Shown in pieces: positions 36,010 to 43,550 of a stretch of 64,000 nucleotides of DNA (positions are counted from its first letter, which is position 1; every line of letters begins with the position of its first letter). The position numbers and the translations under genes are program-made. Source of the stretch: DASXQK01 sp963724385. Lineage in GTDB: Bacteria; Pseudomonadota; Alphaproteobacteria; Dongiales; Dongiaceae. Location: NCBI GenBank assembly GCA_963724385.1, contig CAVRUJ010000002.1, positions 682,001 through 746,000 on the forward strand, written 5' to 3'. A model generated the notes under the pieces. It was given only the letters and a program-made list of their open reading frames with translations, made no database searches and was not told where the DNA came from.

Positions 36010-37218
36010 TCAGGCGCGCGACGCCAGCAGCACCGCGTTGAGCCCACCGAAGGCAAAAGAATTCGACATCGCCACGCGGATCCGGGCCTGCCGGGCGATG
36101 TTCGGCACGACATCCAGATCGCATTCGGGATCGACTTCCTCGAAATTGGCGGTCGGGGGAATCACCTGTTCGCTGAGAGCAAGCGCGGTCGCTGCCATCT
36201 CGAGGGCGCCGGCCGCGCCCAGCCCATGCCCGAGGACGGCCTTGCTGGACGACACCGCAATGCGTCCGGCCTCCGGCCCGAAGACGGTTCGCAGGGCCGT
36301 CGTCTCCGACCGGTCGTTTTGCGTGGTTCCGGTGCCGTGCGCGTTGACGTAATCAACGTCCTGCATATTCCGCTTCGCATCCTTGAGGGCGGCACGCATG
36401 GCCCTGACGGCGCCGTCGGGATCGGAGGCGGTGATATCGCCCGCATCGGCGCTCATGCCAAACCCGAGGATCTCCGCGTAGACGCGAGCCCCGCGCGCAA
36501 GCGCATGCGCGCGCTCCTCCAGCACCAGGACAGCCGCTCCCTCGCCCAGCACCAGCCCCGATCGGGTGCGCGAGAAGGGCCGGCAGTTGTCCTGGCTCAG
36601 CACGCGAAGCGCCTCCCATGACTTGATCGATCCCAGCGTCAGGCAGGCCTCGGTGCCCCCGGTAACGGCGACCGGCGCGAGACCGGCGCGCAGCATGTGG
36701 AAGGCCAGCCCGATCGCATGGGTGCTTGCGGCGCAGGCCGTCCCGACGCAAAAGGCAGGGCCTTTCAAGCCGAGGTCCATCGAAATCTGGCTGGCCGCGG
36801 CGCTCGTCATCCAGCGGGGGATGGTCAAGGGATGCACCCGCGGCGACTTCTCGCCATAGAGCTTGAAATAGGAATCGTCCACGGTCGTCTGGCCGCCGGA
36901 CGAATTACCGATGACCGTCGCCGTCTCGAGGGTCAGCCGCTCGGTAATCTCCAGGCCGGAATCGCGAACCGCATCGCGCGCGGCGGAGAGAGCGAACTGC
37001 GCGAAGCGATCGAGCAGACCGAGCTTTCGGGATTCGAAGCGCAATTCGGCGTCGAACCGGGATACCTGCGCAGCAATGCGCGTGCTCCCCTGTTCGCCGC
37101 GCGCGATCGAGAAAGGACCTATCGCCGAGCGACCCTCCACCAAAGCCGACCAGAATTCTTCGAGGGTGCAGCCCACGGGGGAGACGACGCCGAGCCCCGT
37201 GATCACGACGCGATTCAT
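36010..37218 (-). CDS. Beta-ketoacyl-ACP synthase II-type (FabF-like)
   Basis: A 402-residue condensing enzyme that elongates acyl-ACP with malonyl-ACP. The thiolase fold is complete: nucleophile C162 (VGTACAASTHAIG), H294 (YVNAHGTGTTQND), K326 and H331 (SSSKAVLGHGLGAAGALE), plus the gatekeeper-region phenylalanine in SNSFAFGGLNAV. Its start overlaps the stop of a dedicated acyl carrier protein gene as ATGA, and a lipid-acyltransferase gene lies divergent. A dedicated ACP plus ketosynthase suggests a specialised acyl chain, for example very-long-chain acyl groups for lipid A as in Rhizobiales (AcpXL system), rather than housekeeping fatty-acid synthesis. This is inferred. Confidence 0.9.
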   Translation of the reverse strand: MNRVVITGLGVVSPVGCTLEEFWSALVEGRSAIGPFSIARGEQGSTRIAAQVSRFDAELRFESRKLGLLDRFAQFALSAARDAVRDSGLEITERLTLETATVIGNSSGGQTTVDDSYFKLYGEKSPRVHPLTIPRWMTSAAASQISMDLGLKGPAFCVGTACAASTHAIGLAFHMLRAGLAPVAVTGGTEACLTLGSIKSWEALRVLSQDNCRPFSRTRSGLVLGEGAAVLVLEERAHALARGARVYAEILGFGMSADAGDITASDPDGAVRAMRAALKDAKRNMQDVDYVNAHGTGTTQNDRSETTALRTVFGPEAGRIAVSSSKAVLGHGLGAAGALEMAATALALSEQVIPPTANFEEVDPECDLDVVPNIARQARIRVAMSNSFAFGGLNAVLLASRA

Positions 37219-37505
37219 GCGGAGATCTTCGCGTCCACGAGACTTTTCACCGCCGCGGCAATCTCGGCGACGGTTTCGAGTTTGCCCAATCCCGCCTTCG
37301 CCAACGCTCCCTTTGCCGCCGCTGCCTCGTTGGCATTGTAGGGGATGCTGATGTCGAACTTGTCTTCCAGCGCGAAGATGATCTCGATCAGGTCGAGGGA
37401 TTCGACGCCGAGATCCTTCAACGCCGTATCTGGAGCCAGGCTCTCGAGCGGGATCTCGAGTTCCCTGGAGATGATCTGCCTGACCTCCTCAGCGATCGCT
37501 TCCAT
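37215..37505 (-). CDS. Acyl carrier protein, specialised type
   Basis: A 96-residue acyl carrier protein. The phosphopantetheine serine is S36 in the motif DLGVESLDLIEI, and the helix pattern around it is standard. The C-terminal part (ISIPYNANEAAAAKGALAKAGLGKLETVAEIAAAVKSLVDAK) is longer than in housekeeping AcpP and closer in layout to AcpXL-like carriers. It is the first gene of the leftward pair with the ketosynthase and translationally coupled to it. Housekeeping AcpP is presumably encoded elsewhere. Confidence 0.9.
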   Translation of the reverse strand: MEAIAEEVRQIISRELEIPLESLAPDTALKDLGVESLDLIEIIFALEDKFDISIPYNANEAAAAKGALAKAGLGKLETVAEIAAAVKSLVDAKISA

Positions 37506-37768
37506 CGAGTCATCCCCTTAATATCCCGAGAGAAGCAGCCATCCGCATGCAGTCAAGCCGCAATCGCCGTCGGCAGCGCTTTAACGGCGTGCCGGCTTGG
37601 GGAGTTTAGCACCCCTCCCCGACCCCGCAACAAGCGGCCCGGCAAGGCTTTGCCGGTCTTCGGGCGGACCAGGCGCCGTTGCGCGGCGTCGAACATCTTG
37701 CTGCCGCCAGCGCGCCAATCGTGCATCCTTCCCGGCCGCGCTGGATCGTTTTACCCAAGGTTGCCTGC

Positions 37769-39007
37769 ATGACGGGGCCGGAATATTGCTGCCGGACGAG
37801 CTGGCTATCGCCCGCGACGATGTTCCGGCTGGAGACCGATGGCCTCCACTGGACGCGCGGCCGTCGGGAAGGCCGCCTCGCCTATGCGTCGGTCCGCCGG
37901 GCGCATATCTACAAGGTCCGGTATTTTGGCTCGTCGGCCAGCTACTGGCGCTGCGTGCTTTGCTACGGGCACGGCCGCCGGTTGCGCCTCCAAGCTGCCC
38001 ATCATCGAGGACTGCGGCAAGTCGAGGACCGCACGGCGACCTACATCCCCTTCGTCAAGGAGTTGGAGGCCCGGATCGCGGCAGCCAACCCGCAGGCACG
38101 GTTTCTGGCCGGCCGGCATTGGCTCGCCCGTTTGGAAGAAGCCGGGGGAATGCTGCTGGTCGCGGCGTTGCGCGCAACGGGCCGCATCCCGCTCGACCGG
38201 TGCAGTGCCGCCGGCGCCTGGTTCATGGGCAGGCTCGGGCCGTGGCTGCGCGGCCACCGGATCGCGCGCGCCAATCTCAGGGCCGCCTATCCCGGAATGC
38301 CGCAGCCTGAGATCGAGAAGATCCTGCATGGGATGTGGGACAATCTCGGGCGGGTCGTCTTCGAATACGGTCATCTCGCCCGCCTTTGGGACTACGATCC
38401 GGAGCACCCGCAGCCGGGGCGCATCGTCGCGGACGAGACGACCAGGCAGCGTGGGCTGGCCCTGCGCGAGGCCAAGGGCCCGTTTCTTACCTTCGGCGGG
38501 CATCTGGCCAATTGGGAGCTGCTCTGCTGGGTGGCGGGCGCCCGGCACGGTGAGTCGGCCGTCATGTATCGGGCGCCGAAGATCGGACCCCTCGCCCGGG
38601 AGCTCGACCGGATTCGGGCGCATTCGTCGGCAACGCTCATCCCCGCCGATTCGCAAGCGCTGCTCAAGGTGAAGGCGGCGCTCGAACGGGGGTCGGCGGT
38701 CGGGATGCTGGTGGACGAGCACTCCGGGCGCGGGGTCGATGTTCGCTTCTTCGGGCGGACCTGCAAGGTCAATCCGGCGATGGCGCAATTCGCCAGACGC
38801 TTCGAATGTCCAGTGCATGGTGTGCGAATTCTGCGCATCCAGGGCAGCCGATTCCGCTTCGAAATCACGGAAGCGATCTCCCTGCCGCGCGACGCTGCGG
38901 GGAAGATCGACGTCGCCGCCGCCATGCAAACGATCACATCGATCATCGAGGACTGGGTTAGAGAGCGGCCGGAGCAGTGGGCCTGGCTGCAGCGCCGGTG
39001 GCGCTAG
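37769..39007 (+). CDS. LpxL-like lipid acyltransferase with an extra N-terminal domain
   Basis: A 412-residue protein. The C-terminal 260 residues (about 150-412) are a HtrB/LpxL-type lysophospholipid acyltransferase with the catalytic H-x4-E at H245/E250 (FGGHLANWELL), later VGMLVDEHSGRGVDVRFFGR, and the ending W...WLQRRWR. The first ~115 residues (MFRLETDGLHWTRGRREGRLAYASVRRAHIYKVRY...) look like a separate PH-like beta domain that I know as a stand-alone small protein beside such genes in other alphaproteobacteria, so this appears to be a fusion. ATG 37769 (AAGG ribosome site) is used; ATG 37820 would also keep both domains. Divergent from the ACP/ketosynthase pair, it may attach their product to lipid A or another lipid. 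Confidence 0.82.
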   Translation: MTGPEYCCRTSWLSPATMFRLETDGLHWTRGRREGRLAYASVRRAHIYKVRYFGSSASYWRCVLCYGHGRRLRLQAAHHRGLRQVEDRTATYIPFVKELEARIAAANPQARFLAGRHWLARLEEAGGMLLVAALRATGRIPLDRCSAAGAWFMGRLGPWLRGHRIARANLRAAYPGMPQPEIEKILHGMWDNLGRVVFEYGHLARLWDYDPEHPQPGRIVADETTRQRGLALREAKGPFLTFGGHLANWELLCWVAGARHGESAVMYRAPKIGPLARELDRIRAHSSATLIPADSQALLKVKAALERGSAVGMLVDEHSGRGVDVRFFGRTCKVNPAMAQFARRFECPVHGVRILRIQGSRFRFEITEAISLPRDAAGKIDVAAAMQTITSIIEDWVRERPEQWAWLQRRWR

Positions 39008-39022
39008 GTTCCCGGCGGCCAA

Positions 39023-39051
39023 TTGACGCCGGCGGCCCATCGGCCTACCTA
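39023..39051 (+). promoter_or_regulatory. Promoter of rnpB
   Basis: TTGACG (39023-39028) and TACCTA (39046-39051) are spaced by exactly 17 bp and sit 7 bp before the predicted 5' end of the RNase P RNA. Confidence 0.6.
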
Positions 39052-39057
39052 ACAATC

Positions 39058-39475
39058 GCGTCAGGCGGCTGGACGGCTGCCTTTCGGCCGGCGACGGCCG
39101 GGGGGAGGAAAGTCCGGGCTCCACGGGAACACGGTGCCGGGTAACGCCCGGCGAGGGCGACCTCAGGGAAAGTGCCACAGAAACATACCGCCGGCCTTTC
39201 GCGCGAGCGGATGGCAGGCAAGGGTGAAATGGTGCGGTAAGAGCGCACCGCGTCGCCGGTGACGGCGGCGGCAGGGCAAACCCCACCGGGAGCAAGACCG
39301 CATAGGGGCGGCCGGCCGGCTGGTCTTCGCAAGAGGATCAGCGCGGCAAACGGCGTTTCCGCCGCGCCGCCCGGGTAGGTCGCGCGAGGCGTCCGGCAAC
39401 GGACGTCCCAGATGAATGGCCGTCCATGGCCCCGCCAAGGGGCCGGGACAGAACCCGGCTTACAGGCCGCCTGAC
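39058..39475 (+). ncRNA. rnpB: RNase P RNA, bacterial type A
   Basis: The catalytic RNA of RNase P, which trims tRNA 5' leaders. The ends pair as helix P1 (GTCAGGCGGC at the 5' end with GCCGCCTGAC at 39466-39475). The near-universal GAGGAAAGTCCGGGCTCC (39104-39121) and its distal partner ACAGAACCCGGCTTACAGGC, both of the conserved core, are intact, and between them are the GGTAA and GAAATGGTGCGGTAAGAGCGCACC segments of helix P8-P10 type. A T-rich run (CTTCTTCTTT) follows the 3' end. The + strand position ahead of mraZ is shared with related genomes. Exact ends are estimated to within a few bases. Confidence 0.95.
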
Positions 39476-39798
39476 GCTTCTTCTTTGCGGCCCGCCCGCT
39501 GCGCGCCGAAGGGCAACAAGCCCCGCGAGCCGCCTACCCTCAGTTGCGACTCGGAGGAACGGAGAATGGACATCCGTCCAATCGACAACGGGCACCCCTA
39601 GGCCTCAGTTCGACAACGCCCTCTACTACCAAATTTAGCGCCATCACAAGAACGGAAAACGAACACTTTTCCGCCCCAATGTCTTGCCAGCATCTGTTCG
39701 GCTATCCAAGTCGATCCTGTTTTGTTCTTGGCAACAGGGAGATTTGACTGCGTCTCAAGTTGGGAAAACCCGGGAAATTCCAGAGATTTACTATGGTT
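39476..39798. other. Intergenic region between rnpB and the dcw cluster
   Basis: About 320 bp without a supported gene. The part from roughly 39600 to 39800 is visibly more AT-rich than nearby DNA, as expected for a regulatory region. A 12-codon open frame (39566-39601) with a strong GGAGG-type ribosome site is present but cannot be supported. No confident promoter pair was found. The MraZ boxes follow directly. Confidence 0.5.
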
Positions 39799-39833
39799 TC
39801 CCATTGACGCCCATATGGACCCATGGTATCCCA
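39799..39833. promoter_or_regulatory. MraZ operator: four boxes at 10-bp period
   Basis: Four copies of NCCCA on the plus strand (TGGGN on the minus strand) begin at 39799 (TCCCA), 39809 (GCCCA), 39819 (ACCCA) and 39829 (TCCCA), each followed by a 5-bp spacer. This is exactly the direct-repeat pattern bound by the MraZ ring, one subunit per box per helical turn, in other bacteria. The site is about 125 bp before mraZ and so probably gives autorepression of the dcw operon. Confidence 0.85.
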
Positions 39834-39957
39834 AACGCGATGGCAAAACGTCTCGGCGGCGGCGGGCTCTAGGCCGGGATGCCCATGACCGCGCAGCACC
39901 GGCGGGATGTCTCCGCCGGAACGGCGCCACGAGGGAAGAGGGGACGGCCGGCACATC

Positions 39958-40422
39958 ATGGCTCTGTTCCTCGACACATTCGTCAACAAGCTCGACCGCA
40001 AAGGGCGCGTGTCGGTGCCCGCCTCGTATCGCCAGCAGCTGGCGGGCCAGAGCTTCCAGGGCATCGTCGCCCTGCCGTCCTTCAAGCATCGCGCGATCCA
40101 GTGCGGCGGCCTCGACTGGCTGATGGAAGTGAGCCGCGACCTCGACCAGGTCAACCTGTTTTCCGACGAGCACGACGACCTGACTTCCTCGATCTTCGCC
40201 GATGCCAAGCAGCTCGCCTTCGACGGCGAGGGCCGCATCGTGCTGCCCACGACGCTCATCGAATACGCCGGCATCAAGGATCTCGCCGCCTTCGTCGGCC
40301 GCGGTGCCGCCTTCGAAATCTGGGAGCCCGCCGCGCTCAACGTCTACAAGGCCGAGGCGCGCCGGCGCGCCCTGGAAAAGGGCCGCATCCTGCCGCGCCG
40401 GCCCGTGGGCGAGGGCAAATGA
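39958..40422 (+). CDS. mraZ: Transcriptional regulator MraZ
   Basis: MraZ is the first gene of dcw clusters and represses its own operon by binding TGGG repeats. The 154-residue protein has two SpoVT-AbrB-type half-domains: KLDRKGRVSVPASYRQ near 11-25 and FDGEGRIVLPTTLIEYAG near 90-107. It begins MALFLDTFVNKLD at ATG 39958, as family members do; an earlier ATG at 39907 would add 17 unsupported residues. The stop overlaps the start of rsmH. Four MraZ boxes stand upstream. Confidence 0.96.
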   Translation: MALFLDTFVNKLDRKGRVSVPASYRQQLAGQSFQGIVALPSFKHRAIQCGGLDWLMEVSRDLDQVNLFSDEHDDLTSSIFADAKQLAFDGEGRIVLPTTLIEYAGIKDLAAFVGRGAAFEIWEPAALNVYKAEARRRALEKGRILPRRPVGEGK

Positions 40423-41387
40423 GCACGGCCCCCCATAAGCCGGTGCTGCTGTCCGAAGTGCTGAACCTGCTGGCGCCGCGGGCCGGCGGCAATTACGTCG
40501 ACGGCACCTTCGGGGCCGGCGGCTATGCCCGCGCGATCCTGGAAGCGGCCGACTGCCGCGTCTGGGGCATCGATCGCGATCCCGGCGCGATTGCCCGCGG
40601 AGCCGAGCTGGCACGGCGCTTTGCCGGCCGCCTGGTACTGATCGAAGGCCGGTTCGGGGAGATGACAGCGCTTCTTTCCGACCGCGGCCTGGCGAGCGCC
40701 GACGGCATCGCCCTCGACCTCGGTGTTTCCTCCATGCAATTGGACGAAGCCGAACGCGGCTTCTCCTTCCGCACTGACGGGCCGCTCGACATGCGCATGG
40801 GAAGCGCGGGCGAGAGCGCCGCCGACATCGTCAACCAGGCGCCGGAAAAGGATCTGGCCGACATCCTGTTCCGCTACGGTGAGGAGCGCCGGGCGCGCGC
40901 CATCGCCAAGGCGATCGTCAAGCGCCGGGCGACGGCCCCCTTCAGGCGCACCGGCGAGCTGGCGGAGATCGTCCGCGGCGTGCTGGGCCGGCGCGGCAAG
41001 GACACCATCGATCCGGCCACCCGCAGCTTTCAGGCGCTTCGCATCGCGGTCAACGACGAGCTCGGCGAACTCGACCGCGGCCTCCTCGCCGCCGAGGCGA
41101 TGCTGAAGCCAGGTGGCCGGCTCGCCGTCGTCACCTTCCACTCGCTGGAGGACCGGCGGGTGAAGGGCTTCATCCGTCAGCGCAGCGGCCGTGCGCCAGA
41201 GCGCTCGCGCCATCTTCCCGCCGCCGCGCGGCCGGTGCCGAGCTTCCGGCGCTGCCCCGGCGACGAGGCGACGCCGACGGCGGCCGAAATCGCGGCCAAC
41301 CCGCGATCGCGGTCGGCGCGCCTCAGGGGCGCGGAACGGAGCGAGGCCGCCCCCTGGGGTGCCACTCCGCTGGAGGACGCGGCATGA
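40419..41387 (+). CDS. rsmH: 16S rRNA (cytosine(1402)-N4)-methyltransferase RsmH
   Basis: RsmH (MraW) adds the N4 methyl to C1402 in the ribosomal P site with S-adenosylmethionine. The 322 residues include HKPVLLSEVLNLL, the SAM-binding VDGTFGAGGYARAIL (about 26-40), ALDLGVSSMQLDEAERGFSF, and SFQALRIAVNDELGEL. Length and order are normal. It starts inside the mraZ stop (ATGA) and overlaps ftsL the same way. Confidence 0.97.
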   Translation: MSTAPHKPVLLSEVLNLLAPRAGGNYVDGTFGAGGYARAILEAADCRVWGIDRDPGAIARGAELARRFAGRLVLIEGRFGEMTALLSDRGLASADGIALDLGVSSMQLDEAERGFSFRTDGPLDMRMGSAGESAADIVNQAPEKDLADILFRYGEERRARAIAKAIVKRRATAPFRRTGELAEIVRGVLGRRGKDTIDPATRSFQALRIAVNDELGELDRGLLAAEAMLKPGGRLAVVTFHSLEDRRVKGFIRQRSGRAPERSRHLPAAARPVPSFRRCPGDEATPTAAEIAANPRSRSARLRGAERSEAAPWGATPLEDAA

Positions 41388-41749
41388 TCAAGCCGGGCAC
41401 CTTGCTTTGGTTCCTGCTGATCGGCGCCGCGATCTTCGGCGTCTATCACATGAAGTATCGCGTCCAGGCCGAGGAGGAGGAACTCACCCGCCTCAACGTC
41501 CAGATCGCCCACGACCGCGATGCCATCCAGGTGCTGCGCGCCGAGTGGGCGCATCTGAACGACCCGGCCAGGCTCACCGACCTCGCCCAGCGCCATCTTG
41601 CGCTCGCCCCCGTCGCCGGCCTGCAGATCGTCAGCTTCAAGTCCCTGCCCGACCGGCCGACCGCGACCGTGGGCGAAGAGCAGGCGCAAGGCGATCCTGC
41701 CACCGTGGCGTTGCTCGACGCGCTCGGCGGCGTCGGAGGGCAGCCATGA
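41384..41749 (+). CDS. ftsL: Cell division protein FtsL
   Basis: FtsL is a short bitopic protein that bridges FtsQ/FtsB to the FtsWI synthase. The 121-residue chain has a short cytoplasmic N-terminus, one transmembrane helix (about 6-22, LLWFLLIGAAIFGVYHM), then a leucine-zipper-like coiled coil (about 24-75). Overlap with rsmH by ATGA and position just before ftsI make the assignment firm despite low conservation of the family. Confidence 0.92.
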   Translation: MIKPGTLLWFLLIGAAIFGVYHMKYRVQAEEEELTRLNVQIAHDRDAIQVLRAEWAHLNDPARLTDLAQRHLALAPVAGLQIVSFKSLPDRPTATVGEEQAQGDPATVALLDALGGVGGQP

Positions 41750-41804
41750 GGTCCCCTGGCATGAGGCCCCCTGGCGCGACGCCCTCTGGCGTGAGGAGCG
41801 GCGC
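41746..41804 (+). repeat. 15-bp tandem repeat between ftsL and ftsI
   Basis: The unit ATGAGGTCCCCTGGC (41746-41760) is repeated as ATGAGGCCCCCTGGC (41761-41775), then GCGACGCCCTCTGGC (41776-41790), and partly again in GTGAGGAGC (41791-41799). The first copy overlaps the ftsL stop and the last merges with the GAGGAG ribosome site of ftsI. Confidence 0.8.
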
Positions 41805-43550
41805 ATGATGGGCGTCATCGGGCGCGCGGGGCCCTGCAGCCCGCGCCATGCCGATCCGCTGCCCCCGCGCCGGGACGACGTGGTCCAGCTCGACGGCGGC
41901 ACCAAGCGCGCGCTGGAGACAGGCCGCAGCAGGCTGCTCATCGGATTCGCCCTGTTCGCGCTCGCCTTCGTCGTCATCGCCGGGCGGCTCACCAACGTCA
42001 CGCTGTTCCAGGACGGCGGCGAGCCGAAGCTGACCGACCTGCCGGCGAGCGTGGCGCCCGTCGCCGAGCGGGCCGACATCATCGACCGCAACGGCGTGGT
42101 GCTGGCGACCAATCTCGCCACCTTCTCGCTCTTCGCCAACCCGAAGCAGGTGGTGAGGCCTGCCGAGGCGGCGATGCAAATCACGGCCGTGCTGCCCGAC
42201 CTGAGCGCGGCGGAAATCGAGGCCAAGCTCGCCTCGGACAAGACCTTCGTCTGGCTGAAGCGCGACCTCACCCCGGACCAGCAGGTCGAGGTGGCGAAGC
42301 TCGGCATCCCCGGCCTCTATTTCCAGCCGGACGAGAAGCGCGTCTATCCCCTGGGCAACCTCGTCTCCCACGTCGTCGGCTTCGCCGATCTGGACAACCG
42401 CGGGATCGCGGGCATCGAGCAATCCTTCGAGGACGTGCTGGCAGGCGGGCGCCATCCGGTCCAGCTCTCCCTCGACGTGCGCATCCAGGAGATCCTGCGC
42501 GACGAGCTTGCCCGCGGCATCGCCGATTTCAGCGGCATCGGCGGGGCCGGCATCGTGCTCGACGCCGACACCGGCGAGATCCTGGCCATGGTGTCGCTGC
42601 CCGACTTCGATCCCAACCAGGCCGGCACGGCGACGACCGACCAGCGCTTCAACCGGGCGACGCTCGGGATCTACGAGATGGGCTCGGTCTTCAAGGTGTT
42701 TAACACCGCGATGGCGCTGGACAGCGGCAAGATCACGCTCGCCGACAGCTTCGATGCCAACCCGATCCATATCGGGCGATTCACGATCCACGATTTCGAG
42801 CCGATGCACCACCCGCTCACGGTGCCCGAGATCTTCATGTATTCCTCGAACATCGGCGCCGCGCATATGGCGGTCGAGGTCGGCACCGATTTCCAGAAGG
42901 CCTTCATGGCCCGCATCGGCATGCTGCGGGCGGCCAGCCTCGAGCTGCCGGAGCTGGGCAGGCCCCTCTATCCGACCGACTGGCGCCAGATCAACACCAT
43001 GACCATCGCCTACGGGCAGGGGCTCGCGGTTTCGCCTCTCCATGTCGCTTCGGGCGTCGCCAGCATGATCAACGGCGGGCTCATGCGGCCCGCGACCCTC
43101 ATCAAGCGCGCGCCCGATCAGGTGAGCGACGGCGAGCGCGTGGTCTCGGCCGACACGTCCGCCAAGATGCGCGAACTGCTGCGCCTCGTCGTTCAGGCCG
43201 GCACCGGCAAATCCGCCGACGTGCCGGGCTATCTGGTGGGCGGCAAGACGGGCACGGCCCAGAAGCAATTGGGCCACGGCTACGAGGCCAACGCGCGGCT
43301 CGCTTCCTTCGTCGCCGCCTTCCCCATGAGCGCGCCGCGCTACGTCGTGCTCTGCATGGTCGACGAGCCGAAGCCCAACGCGCAGTCCCATGGCTTCGCC
43401 ACCGGCGGCTGGGTGGCAGCACCCGTGGTGGCAAGGGTGATCGAGCGCATGGCGCCGCTGGTCGGTCTGCCGCCGATCCCCAACGACGCGCCGGAGGCGA
43501 AGAACGAATTGCTGACCCAAGTCAGCCTCACGGCCAATGCGGCTGAGTGA
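41805..43550 (+). CDS. ftsI: Peptidoglycan D,D-transpeptidase FtsI (PBP3)
   Basis: FtsI cross-links septal peptidoglycan together with FtsW. The 581-residue protein has a short basic cytoplasmic part, one membrane helix (about 44-63, LLIGFALFALAFVVIAGRL), a dimerisation domain, and the penicillin-binding domain with all three motifs: S294-x-x-K297 (GSVFK), S347-S-N (YSSNIG) and K481-T-G (GGKTGTAQ). ATG 41805 follows a GAGGAG ribosome site and is the only sensible start downstream of ftsL. It overlaps murE by 14 nt. Confidence 0.97.
   Translation: MMGVIGRAGPCSPRHADPLPPRRDDVVQLDGGTKRALETGRSRLLIGFALFALAFVVIAGRLTNVTLFQDGGEPKLTDLPASVAPVAERADIIDRNGVVLATNLATFSLFANPKQVVRPAEAAMQITAVLPDLSAAEIEAKLASDKTFVWLKRDLTPDQQVEVAKLGIPGLYFQPDEKRVYPLGNLVSHVVGFADLDNRGIAGIEQSFEDVLAGGRHPVQLSLDVRIQEILRDELARGIADFSGIGGAGIVLDADTGEILAMVSLPDFDPNQAGTATTDQRFNRATLGIYEMGSVFKVFNTAMALDSGKITLADSFDANPIHIGRFTIHDFEPMHHPLTVPEIFMYSSNIGAAHMAVEVGTDFQKAFMARIGMLRAASLELPELGRPLYPTDWRQINTMTIAYGQGLAVSPLHVASGVASMINGGLMRPATLIKRAPDQVSDGERVVSADTSAKMRELLRLVVQAGTGKSADVPGYLVGGKTGTAQKQLGHGYEANARLASFVAAFPMSAPRYVVLCMVDEPKPNAQSHGFATGGWVAAPVVARVIERMAPLVGLPPIPNDAPEAKNELLTQVSLTANAAE

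Noticed and set aside
39566..39601. 11-aa open frame with a very strong ribosome site between rnpB and mraZ
   Set aside because: Too short to support, no repeated codons or attenuator hairpin next to it. Could be chance.
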